Shown here: piece by piece, positions 13,320 to 25,621 of the stretch
How the letters are laid out: each line of letters begins with the position of its first letter
How positions within the stretch are numbered: position 1 is the stretch's first letter
DNA from: Spinacia oleracea
Taxonomy: Eukaryota; Streptophyta; Magnoliopsida; Caryophyllales; Amaranthaceae
Assembly (NCBI RefSeq): GCF_020520425.1
Contig: NC_079492.1
Location: 54,683,042 to 54,747,041, forward strand
Direction of reading: 5' to 3'
Length of the DNA: 64,000 nucleotides
Notes under the pieces: model-generated
Databases searched by the model: none
What the model was told of the DNA's origin: nothing
The model's input: only the letters and a program-made list of their open reading frames with translations
Position numbers and translations under genes: made by a program

Positions 13320-13564
13320 GATCAAAGAGGGCGAATCATAAAAGTCGCCCTTCTATTACTTCTTCTATTATTAAAGACAACAAACCGTTGGAAGTTGTCC
13401 TTTCTGTCCTTATCAAAGAAGGCAAAATAACATTTCGCCCTCTTTGTTTTTATAAAAAAGGACGACATTTTTTTGCCCTGTTTGCCTTTTTATACAAGGG
13501 CGACTTTGTTGGCGCCTTTATTTTTACAAAATAATCGCCCTCGTTGCTACTGATTCTTGTAGTG
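13320..13564. repeat. CACTA-1 right subterminal repeats
   Basis: Inverted and direct copies of tcaaagagggcga and tcgccctctttg, mirroring the left end. The terminal CACTACAAGAATCAG lies at 13549-13564 on the minus strand. Confidence 0.8.
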
Positions 13565-13686
13565 TTCATCCAATAATTCGTAAAAAATTCCGAAAAATCA
13601 ACAAAAAATCCAAATTTTCGACAGATGCAAAAACAATAATAATCATGCTAATTCATGCTTTGAATACATAAGGCTCATGATACCAC
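13565..13686 (-). other. Copia A leader start and primer-binding site
   Basis: Adjacent to the LTR the minus strand reads TGGTATCATGAGCC, close to the complement of initiator tRNA-Met (canonical TGGTATCAGAGC). This fixes the element orientation as minus. The first three bases (13565-13567) are the CACTA-1 target duplicate. Confidence 0.8.
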
Positions 13687-14724
13687 TGTAGGGGATTACA
13701 GTTAAACATAATAACATGTGTGGAACAATCCCCAAAGCCAGGAAACATGTATAAAGCACAGATTAAGCAAACTTACATTCGGAGCGTGTTTTCCACAATA
13801 ATCTGTCAACGAACACGAACAAAGAACTCCACTTGTCGTTCCTCTACTTGGTTCACCGACACGCCAGATCCGTCTTGATTATCGTAGCTTAGACAATCGA
13901 TCAAGATACTTTGCTTTTTGGGAAGAACTCACTTTGGAGGCACAGAGAGAATTAGGCTTCTCTGTGTCTCTAGGGTTTGAGTAATATGAATTGTGTGTTG
14001 TTGGAAAATACAATATGCCTATTGTATTAATGATGTAACCGGCCAAGAACCAAAGGCCTTGACCGGCCACATCACGCAAGCACACACGGACCGCACGCCC
14101 GCGCCCAGCGATACACTGCATGCCGAAGCCCACAGCGCGCGCGCCGAGCAGCTAGGCCGTGGGCCTTGCTCGCTCGTCGCTGCGATGCGCTGTTGCGTGC
14201 TCGCGCCCAATGGGCCGGCCTTTCTCGCCTTTGCTCGCGAGCTTGCTGGCTCGTTGGGCCTTGCACGCTTACGTGCTTGGCTCGACGGGCCGGCAACTCC
14301 GATGCCCTTCGTATTCGCGATTTAATATATTTCCGATATATTATTTATCGTTTCGTATACGACGAATCACCGTCGTACGATACGATTTATTCGTGTCGCC
14401 CAGCTTACGAATATTCGCGATACGATATACGATTCCGACAAAGGTCGTATCGTATAATACATTTCCAACTAATTCCCGAAAAGCTATTAAATGAATTTCC
14501 GATTCATTTAATCCGGTGATCTGTTACGTGTCATTGGTGTGACCTTGTAGGTTCAGTCAAGAGTAAGTTGTGAGTTCAATATCCATTAGAACTCACTGAT
14601 CGGAAGCATTGCTCCAGCTAGCTGTTCCGATCACTTGATCTCACTGAATTAATTGTTCGCAATTAATCTGAACCTTGCTATTAGACTTAATGCACCTTGG
14701 GTGAAGGACATATTTCCTTCAACA
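13687..14724 (-). mobile_element. 5' LTR of copia A
   Basis: Begins (plus strand) tgtagggg and ends ttccttcaaca, so on the minus strand it runs from TGTTGAAGG or TGAAGGAAATA to CCCCTACA. The start resembles the B/E LTR start (TGAAGGAAATAATGCCC), so A is a diverged relative of B and E. It holds a GC-rich segment (14070-14300) followed by a segment with repeated cgatac/cgtatc motifs. The exact outer border is uncertain by 3 bp. The paired LTR is outside the window. Confidence 0.8.
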
Positions 14725-15136
14725 TCATATCACAATATATATATGTCCAAATTATAGTATTTTATAATTACAGTGATCACTTTGGGAAGATAACTAGCAG
14801 TTATCGAATGAAATATTTTATACAATATTATATATGTATGATGTGATAATTTAGGCCATCCGGGTTTAAGAACACCCATCATGAGAGTTTATTGTTAAAT
14901 AAAAGTTTATGTGCTGACACTCCCTCATATGTTGTATATATTCAAAGGCAAGACTTAATGATGAGGTTGAGTTGTATTTCAATCGAATAGTTATAATGAA
15001 TCGATTGAGAAAATAAATACAATAGATATTAATGACTTTAAAAACTTGTATAATGATATGATAGGTGATTTGAAGTTCACCGTGATAGTCAGCGACCTGA
15101 AGTTCACCAGAATGATGGTAGGTGACTTGAAGATCA
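14725..15136 (+). mobile_element. Host element H, segment 1 (old copia-like sequence)
   Basis: AT-rich decayed sequence between the copia A LTR and CACTA-3. Short repeated phrases such as gacctgaagttcacc and gacttgaagatca resemble acacctgaagtgta in the next-but-two segment (41090). It is grouped with H because CACTA-3 splits it cleanly from 19113 onward. No translatable domain remains. Confidence 0.4.
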
Positions 15137-18100
15137 CACTACTACAGAAATATGCTTTTATAGCGCTTTTTTAATAGCGCTTTTACCCATTTCGCTGTCA
15201 AATGTATCAAATAAGAAATTTAATAGCGCTTTTAAAATAAATGCTATCGTATACATTCTTTTATAGTGGTTCCTAATACAACACTATTAAAAAAAATTAA
15301 ATAAATAAATAAAACCGCCTAAGAGTAAAATCAGTAAATTAAAGGATGGCATTTTTATCCTTGATGTTCTACGCCTCCCTCGACATTTGGAGATTTCTCT
15401 ATGCCTCGATTGCCTCCCCCTCACCTCCTAGCTTCTCCATCTCTCTCCTTCTTAGATCAGCCCCTCTCTCCTCCTCGCATCTCCTCCTCTAAAGTCCTTG
15501 ATCTTTTAGCGTGTATGGAAACGGTGTGGCGACGTTGTCGTTTTAGGTGGCGATGTTGGTGCTTGTGGTGCTGTAATTCCTTGATAAGGGTTTCGATTTG
15601 GGTTATTTTTTGGTATGACCTTCTTCAATTTTCTCTCATTAAGTTTTGAATTTGGGTCTTTTGCATAATTCACAAGTTTTAAACTTCGATTTTCTAAGTA
15701 GACTTCTGATTTATGTTTAGATCTTAGGTTTTTGCATAATTGGGTTCCTCGACATTTGGGGTGATAGAGTTTGCTAACAATTAAAGTCGACTTGATCTTG
15801 CAGGTCTATCTTGAAAATTTCAATTGCTTCTTTTACATGTCTAACTTAATACCGCTCATGTCTAACTTAATACCGCTAGTTTTTGTTGAGTTTAGAAGTT
15901 GATGCTTTATATTACTACATTGTTAATTTTGCTCGAATGGTTTGTTCATTGTTAACTGGTTATACTAAATTTTGGGTTTGAGTAAATATCATATAATCAT
16001 GTGCTTAGTTGCTAATTCAATCAGAAATTGTAGAATTTGAACCAGTCTATCTTCATAAATACTGTATAACCACAATTCTGATGACATTTACGGTTTATCA
16101 AAGAGGGATTATGTGACAATTGTTCCTTTTGATCCCACCATTATTTCATGCTCATACAAGATGTAGAAGGAAATGGCAAATTAAATACTACAACCAATTA
16201 ACCCTAAGTTTAAAATGAGTACCTGGAGATGAACATGGTTAGTCAAATCAGCTAGTATTTTAATAGTTTAAGTACATTTTGTAGAAGGAGATGGAGATTT
16301 CAATAAAACTGAAAAAGCTCGGCGAGCCTACTGGTGGTACTTTATTTGGGAAAACTGTGAGTCTCCCCTTCTCCCAATCCCCCTTGCTAATGCTATTTTT
16401 ATTGCTACACCAGAACTTTGGCATTTCAGTGTTATATCTTTCCTGATTACTTTCAGGAGTCAGCACCTGCTAGCAAAGAGTTTGTATCCGAATTTTATCT
16501 ATGTTGTTTCACTAATTGGTGATCGTTAGAGCTAATATTAGTTTCTGTAAGAAATTTAAACATAAGTGATAGTTTTCAATCTCGATCATGAGGAATAATG
16601 TAACTGCGTAATTCACGAGTTACCCCAACAGTGAGTTCAAAAATGAGGGAAAAGTTGTCCCTAAATCTAATGTGGGAGCCTGGAGGGTGCAACTTGTTTG
16701 TAGTTTAAAGTATTAGATACAATTGTGAATACTAGATTATTAGATAAAGGTCTTTAAGTTAGCAGATATTGTGAATCACGCACAATAATTAATAGCTTCA
16801 ACAAGAAGACCGCCGTATCATGGCTGCTAATGCTAACAAATTTATTTTGGAAAATAAGAGTAAGGCAAAAAGTCTAAAACTAATAAATCGAACAATAAGT
16901 GAACTTTTTTGAAAGGATTTAATATTATTTAATGGTTCACTAGTTTTAAATATATTATCTGGAAATAGTACGTTTGTTGACTCTTAATCAGTTGACAACC
17001 GTGACATACGTTTCCCCCCAAACAAAAAAAACAAAAGAAAAACGCATTTGAGTGTACCATGCATGTTAATTAAATGGGCCTGGAGCCCTGGACAACCCAA
17101 TAGCAATTGTACAATAAAATGTTTTCTCACTCGAAGTTGGGGACGATGAAGTACTTTGTGGACCAAATAAATATAGTATTTTGTTTGTTTTTATAAATGT
17201 AAGCAGAAAAGGGGAAAACATTAGGAACCCTTCCTGGCAAGAAGAATTCCATCTTAAATGGGAAATACGACCAAGCAATAAACATACATCATTAAATTGG
17301 TTTACAAACTATAATAGTCCCAACTTCAATTCGCTAGTTGTTGGTGCAGTCAGCTGGGGCAATAGAAACTTGGTTAGCTTGTAAATCACATCCAACTTGC
17401 AAGTTAACTTGAGCAATATTCCCAAATATACAAGGACCACTGTTGGTAGCTACCACTAACAAGATTTCTTGGGGTTCATTTCAGTTGCTTTTGTCTTTTT
17501 GACCATATGTTTTCTCACATTGATGTTAACGAATACCATTGATGGGATTGTTCAGTTCACAAAGTGCCTGACTAAACCATATACTCTCTAATCTGGGTAG
17601 GCAACTTAATTGGCCTGGTTAATTGACGAAGCAATCTCAACACTATAGATACCCCTTGATTCTTGAAGGATGAAGACCCCTGATATCGTCATCGTATAAC
17701 ATTGATTCAGGCAAGGCTTTGCCCGAGTAAGAATCATTGTTTTTATGTGACAATGTTACGGGTCTTAATGGTTGATTTATGCTTAGGATCTTTATTTACT
17801 GTCTGTGGAATCATGTTTTCTATAAAATGTTTTTGTTTATTGTTTTTTTTAAAAGACCTTGCAATCCTCTAGGGCTGATCTAAGTCAAAGATGAAAGCTT
17901 TGCAGAATTGCAGATTCCATTAGTTATAGAAGTTTTTTACTTGTTGCTGCATTGAGCAATCATAATAATATGCTTGTGGTTTATTTACGAGTCATTTGAA
18001 TTCTCATTATAATAATTAGTCCATACAGATTCTGTGTAGTTTTGTTTTAATGGGTTCTGAATGTTAATGTTGTTATAGTTTTTTTTATTGTCGTTGTACT

Positions 18101-19109
18101 TGAGTTTTTGAGTAAATCAGATCACTAGATTCCCTGCTTGGATTACTACTGTCTTGTGTAACCGTTTACTTTGTCCCACATTTGACATCCCAGAAGAACC
18201 TCATGGTTTTTTAGTCTGTTTTTCAAGGCAGCCATCTCGGATGTTTGTGAGAGACTTAATCCCCTCAGTGCCTTCTTCAGATTCACCTGGTCAAGTACAA
18301 TTTTGTGATAAGAGATTTGTATATGAAGCAAAGCAATTTTGCAATTCTTTTGCAACAGCGTCATAATCTATTCCTATGATGTGAAGTTCATTTTTTTTCC
18401 TTCATGTATGGCACTTATTGTTTATGGTAATACTAGTTCTTTCGGTTTTTTCCCTTCTATATATATATATGAATCCTTATACCCCATTGATTCGCAATAC
18501 TTTTCAGATTGTCAGTTTCCAAGTTAGGACAAAGAGCAGATTCACGAAGTAAGAACCGAATGGGTGCGCCATGTTCAACAATTGTGTAATCGTTAGGTTA
18601 TGTTGAAGGAAGAAACAAACATACGATTTTAGTAATTAATGTATTTTGCGTAGTTTAATGTTTAGAATTTTATTTTAGATCTATGTAATCGGTTTTGTTA
18701 GGGTGATAATTGTAAAAATTCTTTTAATCGAGGTTTGGAAATTTATTTCAACTATTTACCATTCTTCACTATAGTGTTATTTTGTGGCAAAAAATGAAAT
18801 GCTTTTCTGGTATATTATAAATAATAAAAAATAATTAAAAATAATAACTTTAATGGCGCTTCATATACATCCACTATTAGAAAATAATTTAAAAGTTGGC
18901 GGTAAATCTTTGACAGCGTTTTTTTAATACCGCTTTTAATGTGCTATGAAAGAAAAATTTGAATTATCCTGATATGACATATTACAGCGCTTTTGAAAAG
19001 CGCTATTAAATGTACATTTTACTTTTAATAGCGGAGCCATCAACCGTGCTTCATGAAGCGCTGTAAAAAGCATTATTAAGCGCTATAAAAAGTATTTTTT
19101 GTCGTAGTG
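15137..19109. mobile_element. CACTA transposon CACTA-3, non-autonomous
   Basis: Left end CACTACTACAGAAATATG; right end, read inward, CACTACGACAAAAAATAC. Flanked by the 3-bp duplicate TCA (15134-15136 and 19110-19112). Subterminal arrays repeat tagcgcttttaatagcgc-type motifs in both orientations (15160-15300 and 18840-19090). The 3.5-kb core has no recognisable transposase. A C+T-rich stretch (15365-15480) looks like the 5' leader of a captured gene but gives no identifiable protein. A 19-bp phrase (tctaacttaataccgct) is duplicated at 15840-15880. Confidence 0.9.
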
Positions 19110-19375
19110 TCACCTAGAAGTTAAAAGTATTTTGTGATTTATTTAAGTATCATAAATCTCTTGATTGGGGCAATCATACGTCAGCACGAAAAGAGAAGAT
19201 ATGAAGAAAAACAACTGCATATTGCATCTACTCCCCATGATCAATATTAATCTCCAGAAGAGAATGAAAGTATGAAACATTTATTAAAATACACGTTGAA
19301 AAGTGTATTATTAGTTGGTAAAAGATTTTATTCTCCCTAATGTATTGAAAATATTTTCTCAACTTACGGGGAGAC
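19110..19375 (+). mobile_element. Host element H, segment 2
   Basis: Continues segment 1 after removal of CACTA-3; the first three bases are the CACTA-3 target duplicate. Decayed, AT-rich and without an open frame. Ends acggggagac directly against the 3' LTR of element B. Confidence 0.4.
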
Positions 19376-20776
19376 TGTTAGGTTATGATACATATGAACA
19401 ACATAAATCATGCGGAAAAACCTTAATGCCAGGAATCATATTAATTGCACATAATCATATAATTAGTCTAGGATGCATACACTTTGTAGCGTGCCCTCCC
19501 TAGCTGCGCCCGAACCGAACAAGAACAAGTCTTTAGGACTCCAAGTGTCGTCCCTCCGTAGAAAGTCCACAGCACGTCCGGATCCGCCTTAAGATTGACC
19601 AACTAGAATCGCCCTTAAGGTACTATTATTTTCGGCTAAATAAGGTAAGAGTTTTGACTGATTTTTCTGCTTAAAAATCCTAGCTTTGAATACTTGAAAT
19701 CTCGTGTATAAATTTGTGACCCTAGGCACATATTTATAGAATATGGAAAAGGATTTAGAATCCTATTAGAATACCAATTAGTTTAATTAGAATCCCTTTA
19801 GGACTCTATTAAATAAATTCTATCTACTAGGATTAGGATTTAATCATAGAACGAATTCCAATAGCTTTAGGATTCGTATCGCACACAACCGCACACGAGC
19901 ACGAGCACCGCACAGCCCGCGCAAGCCTCGCGGCCCACGCGAGCTACACAGCTCGCAGCCCATTTGCTCGCAGCTCACATAGCTCGCGCGCGCGCCATGC
20001 CTTGCTGGCCCTGGCCTTGCGTTGGGCCTGGCGAGGCTTTGGCAGCGTGTGTTGGTGCGCATGGCTTGCTGGACACAGGCCTGGCTTCGTGCTGGGCCTT
20101 CGTCTAGCAAGTCTCGTCTGATGCTAATTCGTACGATGCGCTTCCGATTAAATTCTCGATTTCTGAATTCATTTCCGATACGAAGAATATTTAACATTTC
20201 CGATTCCGAAATTAATTTCCGTTCCGAACAAATATTTAATATTTCCGTTTCCGAAATTATTTTCCAATTCCGATAATATTTCTGATTCTGACAATATTTC
20301 CGTTTCCGACAATATTTCCGATTCCGGTAATATTTCCATTTCCGATAATATTTTCCGATACGTACCATGTTTCCGTTTCCGGCAACATTTACGACTTGGA
20401 TAATATTTATATTTCCGATACGATCCATATTTCCGTTTCCGGCAATATCATCGTTTCCGGAGTATTCATTTACTTGCCTTTGACGATCTCAGCTCCCACT
20501 GAAACCAAGATCCGTCGATTCCGAATATCCATAGATGGAGTATTTAATGCCATTAAATACTTGATCCGTTTACGTATTATTTCTGTGACCCTACGGGTTC
20601 AGTCAAGAGTAAGCTGTGGATTAATATCATTAATTCCACTTGAACTGAAGCGGCCTCTAGCTAGGCATTCAGCTCACTTGATCTCACTGAATTATTAACT
20701 TATTAATTAATACTGAACCGCATTTATTAGACTTAACATTGAATGCATACTTGGACCAAGGGCATTATTTCCTTCA
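19376..20776 (-). mobile_element. 3' LTR of copia B (1401 bp)
   Basis: Runs from tgttaggttatg to ttccttca on the plus strand, with TG..CA ends. A TATA box (CTATAAATATGTGCC on minus) lies near 19725-19742. The segment around 19870-20110 is GC-rich; 20144-20460 is an array of ttccg-type repeats. It keeps a 27-bp stretch (about 19501-19527) that the 5' LTR has lost; the E LTR also keeps it. Confidence 0.93.
20144..20460. repeat. Degenerate TTTCCG(A/T)-type tandem array in the B LTR
   Basis: Roughly twenty imperfect 12-18 bp units built on aatatttccgattccg / aatatttccgtttccg. Equivalent arrays occur in the 5' LTR (29080-29390) and, on the other strand, in the E LTR (56420-56740). It accounts for open frames seen here on both strands. 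Confidence 0.85.
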
Positions 20777-20791
20777 GCCTCCCACTTGTCC
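20777..20791 (-). other. Polypurine tract of copia B
   Basis: On the minus strand GGACAAGTGGGAGGC immediately precedes the 3' LTR. It primes plus-strand DNA synthesis in LTR elements. Confidence 0.8.
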
Positions 20792-21638
20792 TTAGGGACA
20801 AGTGTGCATTTCCTAATTCCTTTGTCGCTCGATGCTTTCTCTTGAACATAAGGTAAGAGTTGTCATCCTTATTATGTCCAGAGGTGTTTCTCGGTTTTAG
20901 AGTTCAACTGATCAAATAAACAGATAATCATATCCTATAATTCATCTGAGCACGGCCATGCCTTTTACAGTTTCTAGCTCTCCGAGTGGCCTTGTACAAC
21001 TTTCAGCATCTCATCCCGATTTATGGGAGGACAATCCCAATCTTGCGATCTTGAAATTAGACTTCGTTTGATAGGTGATTACCTGAGCGTTGCCTTTATA
21101 GTCTCCTTTTACGGTGCGACGGTTGGTCAACGTCAAAGTAAGCAGTTCTCAAACAAGTAATCTCAAATCACTCAGGTATTGAGGATTAGTGTCTAATAAT
21201 TTTAATGAAATTTACTTATGACATATTTTCATCTCTTACAGTAAAGTTTCATAGGTCTGTCCGATACTAGTCTTCCCAAAGTTAGTATCTATGCAAATGA
21301 TTATGACATTGCCATGTCCACATAGTTCAAGAAACAGAACTACTAGTCATCTTACATTCTAGTCGTCTGACGTTTTCTATGCGTCCATTTTTATAGAAAT
21401 CTCCGACCAGGGACCATTTTCAACTTTTGACATTCAATTTCACTTGATAGACATTTCTTAGTCACGGGACTGGTCTTGACACTCTATCTTGAATATATCG
21501 TCAAATTGAAGGGACTCATCATTTAATAAACCACAAATTAAATGGAAAAATGAATTCTATTCATTTATTGTGAATGATTAACCAATAATATTTTACAAAG
21601 TATTAAACTCTAAAAATTTAAAACATTAAACAAGGACA
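20792..21638 (-). other. Copia B 3' untranslated region
   Basis: Lies between the pol stop and the polypurine tract. No frame of note. Homologous to positions 1-650 in element A. Confidence 0.7.
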
Positions 21639-24600
21639 TCAAAGCCATTCTCCAATATGCTTGATTCCCATAGCTGCAGTGTGCGAGTTGTGCTTCACCT
21701 GCGGCAGAGGTTTAGTCAATGGATCTGAGATGCTGTCATCAGTTCCAATCTTGCTTATCTTCTTTTCTTTCATCGAACTCTCGTAGAAGGTGAAATCTAC
21801 GAAGTACATGCTTGACTCTTTGGTGGTGTCTAGGCTCCTTTGCCTGTGAAATAGCTCCGTTATTATCACAATATAGGGCTATTGGTCCTTTAATGGAGGG
21901 GACTACACCAAGTTCACCTATGAACTTCCTTATCCATATAGCTTCCTTTGCTGCTTCATGTGCAGCAATGTACTCCGCTTCAGTTGTAGAATTCGCAATG
22001 GTGCTTTGCTTAGCACTTTTCCAGCTTACTGCACCTCCGTTGAGGCAGAAGACAAACCCAGACTGTGATCTGAAATCATCTTTGTCAGTTTGGAAACTTG
22101 CGTCCGTATAGCCTTTAACAATTAATTCATCATCTCCACCATAGACCAGGAAGTCATCTTTGTGCCTTTTCAGGTACTTCAGAATGTTCTTGGCAGCAGT
22201 CCAATGTGCCTCTCCTGGGTCTGACTGGTATCTGCTCGTAGCACTGAGTGCATATGCAACATCCGGGCGTGTAAATATCATAGCATACATTATTGAACCA
22301 ATCAATGATGCATATGGAATCCCATTCATTCGTCTGCGCTCATCAAGTGTTTTTGGGCACTGAGTCTTGCTTAGAGTCGTTCCATGAGACATGGGTAGGT
22401 AGCCTCGCTTGGAGTCTGCCATCTTGAAACTTTCAAGCACCTTATTGATATAAGTGCTTTGACTAAGTCCAATCATATTTTTAAATCTATCTCTGTAAGT
22501 CTTGATGCCCAGTATGTACTGTGCTTCTCCTAGATCCTTCATCGAAAAACATTTCCCAAGCCAAATCTTGACAGAGTTTAACATAGGAATGTCATTTCCG
22601 ATAAGTAATATGTCGTCGACATATAATACTAGAAAAGAAATTTTGCTCCCACTGACCTTCTTGTATACACAAGATTCGTCTGTGTTCTTGATGAAACCAA
22701 AGTCACTGACTGCTTCATCAAAACGTATATTCTAGCTCCTTGATGCCTGCTTCAATCCGTAGATTGATTTCTTTAGCTTGCATACCTTTTTAGCATTCTT
22801 TGGATCCTCAAAACCCTCAGGCTGTGTCATAAACACAGTTTCTGTTAAAACGTCGTTTAAGAAAGCGGTTTTTACATCCATCTGCCATATTTCGTAATCG
22901 TAATATGCAGCGATTGCTAACATTATCCGAATAGACTTTCGCATTGCAACTGGTGAAAAGGTTTCATCGTAATCCACACCGTGGACTTGCCTGTAACCTT
23001 TTGCAACCAATCTAGCTTTGAAAACTTCAAGTTTTCCATCCTTGTCCTTTTCCAGTTTGAAAACCCATTTGCTTCCTATGGCTTGGTAGCCATCTGGCAA
23101 ATCGACCAAATCCCATACTTGGTTTTTCAGACATGGAGTCTAATTCAGATTGCATGGCTTCATGCCATTGCTTGGAGCTAGGGCTCGTCATAGCTTATTT
23201 GTAAGTCGCAGGTTCATCACTTTCAAGTAATAGAACGTCATAGTTCTCGTTCGTCAAAATACCTAAGTACCTTTCCGGTTGAGATCTATATCTTTGCGAT
23301 CTACGCGGGGTTACATTTCTAGATTGTCCATGATTCTCACCAGATACTTCTAAAGATCTCTGAGTTTCATCCTGAATGTCATCTTGAGCATTCTCTAGAG
23401 TTTGTTGTTCGACTCGAATTTCTTCGAGGTCTACTTTTCTCCCACTTGTCATTTTGGAAATGTGATCCTTTTCCAAAAAGATACCATCTCGAGCAACATA
23501 CACCTTGTTCTCAGATGTATTGTAGAAGTAATACCCCTTTGTTTCCTTTGGATAGCCCACAAGGATACATTTGTCAGATTTTGGATGAAGTTTGTCTCAA
23601 ATTAATCGTTTGACGTATACTTCACACCCCCAAATCTTAAGAAAAGACACATTTGGAGGTTTTCCAAACCATAGCTCATATGGAGTCTTTTCAACAGCTT
23701 TAGACGGAGCTCTATTTATAGTGAGTGCAGCTGTATTTAGTGCATGTCCCCAAAATTCTATTGGAAGTTCGGCCTGACCCATCATTGATCTAACCATGTC
23801 TAGCAAGGTTCTGTTCCTCCGTTCCGACACACCGTTCCATTGTGGTGTTCCAGGAGGAGTCAATTCTGATAGAATTCCACATTCTTTCAGATGGTCATCA
23901 AATTCATAGCTCAGATATTCACCGTCTCTATCAGACCGCAGTGCCTTAATCTTCTTGCCTAATTGATTCTCTACTTCACTCTGAAATTCCTTGAATTTGT
24001 CAAAGGATTCAGACTTATGCTTCATCGGGTAGACATAACCATATCTACTGAAGTCATCAGTGAAAGTGATAAAGTAGCTGAAACTACCTCTAGCATTTGT
24101 ACTCATTGGTCCACATACATCTGTATGGATTAAACCCAATAGTTCAGTTGCTCTTTCTCCAACTTTAGAGAAAGGTTGCTTTGTCATTTTGCCAAGTAAA
24201 CATGATTCGCACTTACCATAATCCTCTAAGTCAAATGGTTCTAGAATTCCTTCCTTTTGAAGTCTTTCCATGCGTTTCAAGTTAATATGGCCTAATCGAC
24301 AATGCCACAGATAGGTGAGATCTGAATCATCCTTTTTGGCCTTTTTGGTATTTATGTTATAAACTTGTTTGTCGTGATCTAATAAATAAAGTCCATTGAC
24401 TAATCTAGCAGATCCATAAAACATCTCTTTAAAATAAAACGAACAACTATTGTCTTTTATTAAAAAGGGAAATCCCTTAGCATCTAAGCAAGAAACAGAA
24501 ATGATGTTTTTAGTAAGACTTGGAACATGGAAACAGTCTTCCAGTTCCAAAACTAGCCCAGAGGAAAACGACAAATAATAAGTTCCTACAGCTAATGCAG

Positions 24601-25621
24601 CAATCCGTGCTCCATTTCCCACTCGTAGGTCGACTTCACCCTTGCTTAACTTTCTACTTCTTCTTAGTCCCCGTGGATTGGAACATAAGTGTGAGCCAAA
24701 ACCTGTATCTAATACCCAAGAAGTTGAATTAGCAAGTATACAGTCTATAACGAAAATACCTGAAGATTGAACGACTGTTCCGTTCTTCTGATCTTCCTTT
24801 AGCTTTGGACATTGTCTTTTGTAATGGCCTATTCCATCACAATAAAGACAGCTTGATGTGGACTTGTCCTGCTTTGTTTTAGCATTGCCCTTGGACTTTC
24901 CACCTTTCTTGAAGTGTCTCCCTTTAGCCTTCAGTAAATCTTTGGCTTCACAGTCGAGTATTATCTCAGCCTTTCTGACAAGGTGAACAAATTCTGCAAC
25001 TGTTTCTTCTCTTGGTTCACTTAGGTATAGTTGGTTGAAGCGACCAAATCCACTGTGCAGTGAATTGAGCAAGATAGAGACTTCCATCCTTTCGCTTATT
25101 GGTGTTCCTAGTAGACTTAGGCGATCAAAATATGAAAGCATAAGCTCCACATGGAACCTTAGTGGGATGCCTACCCTTTGTTTAGTGCGAAGGAGCTGAA
25201 CATGTGTTTCTTGGACTTCCATCCTATAACACCTGTTAGGAGAACTAACCTTTAGACCAGACATTGATTCAATCAACTCATGGACGTTTAGGTCCCTGTC
25301 CTCTGTGCTTCCACGACAGATATCCCTCAGACTCTTGATGAGCGTAAAAGGTTCGTAAGCTACAAACCTTCTAGCCCATTCATCAGGGATATTGTTCAGC
25401 ATGAGACTCATAACCTTTTTGAGATCCGCATCCCAAGCGAAAAATCTTTCAGGGGTCATGTCTCTGGCATAGTATCTTGGAATGGGATGTAACAGTACAT
25501 ACTCAAGTCCATTGAGTCTGACTATTTCAACTACCTTAGCTTCCCATTCAAGAAAATTCGTTAGGTTCAGCTTGACCATAAGCTCAGAACCAATGATGAT
25601 GTTTTGATTGTTGTTTGCCAT
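21639..25621 (-). pseudogene. Copia gag-pol polyprotein of element B, disrupted
   Basis: The ATG at 25621 opens a 674-codon frame. It has a gag domain, a CCHC zinc knuckle (CLYCDGIGHYKRQC, near residue 260), a protease motif (SWVLDTGFGSHLC), the integrase HHCC region (HCRLGH..CESCLLGK) and the integrase core (HTDVCGPM, FTDDFSRYGY, NGVSERRN). A TGA near 23597 ends it. The same frame resumes to a TAA at 23195, where relatives would have Glu. An extra A in an A-run near 23128 shifts the frame. Reverse transcriptase follows (WQMDVKTAFLN; a TAG near 22732; then LVLYVDDILLIGND), then RNase H (YTDASFQTD, AEYIAAHEAAKEA). A last frameshift near 21750 precedes the C-terminal DPLTKPLPQ. The element cannot make an intact polyprotein, although each domain is well preserved. 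Confidence 0.95.

Larger units (their letters stand above)
6896..13564 (-). mobile_element. CACTA (En/Spm) transposon, CACTA-1, complete ends
   Basis: The left end reads CACTACAACAAACAGG and the right end, read inward on the minus strand, CACTACAAGAATCAG. The element is flanked by the 3-bp direct repeat TTC (6893-6895 and 13565-13567), the usual CACTA target duplication. Both ends are packed with direct and inverted copies of a motif near tcaaagagggcga, as expected of subterminal transposase-binding repeats. The gene inside runs on the minus strand, so the right end is the 5' end. It carries an intact Ptta/Transposase_24 gene but no recognisable TnpD-type (Transposase_21) gene, so it is probably non-autonomous. 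It is inserted in the leader of copia A. Confidence 0.93.

Noticed and set aside
13879..14519. Several overlapping 60-117 codon frames
   Set aside because: They lie in the GC-rich part of the copia A LTR; no conserved protein sequence, both strands equally open.
15401..15649. 82-codon frame starting with a Pro/Leu/Ser-rich segment in CACTA-3
   Set aside because: C+T-rich leader-like DNA; the protein has no recognisable feature beyond composition.
19844..20428. 194-codon minus frame rich in Arg/Tyr/Lys/Ile repeats
   Set aside because: It reads through the TTTCCG-type repeat array and GC-rich part of the B LTR; unit lengths keep the frame open by chance.
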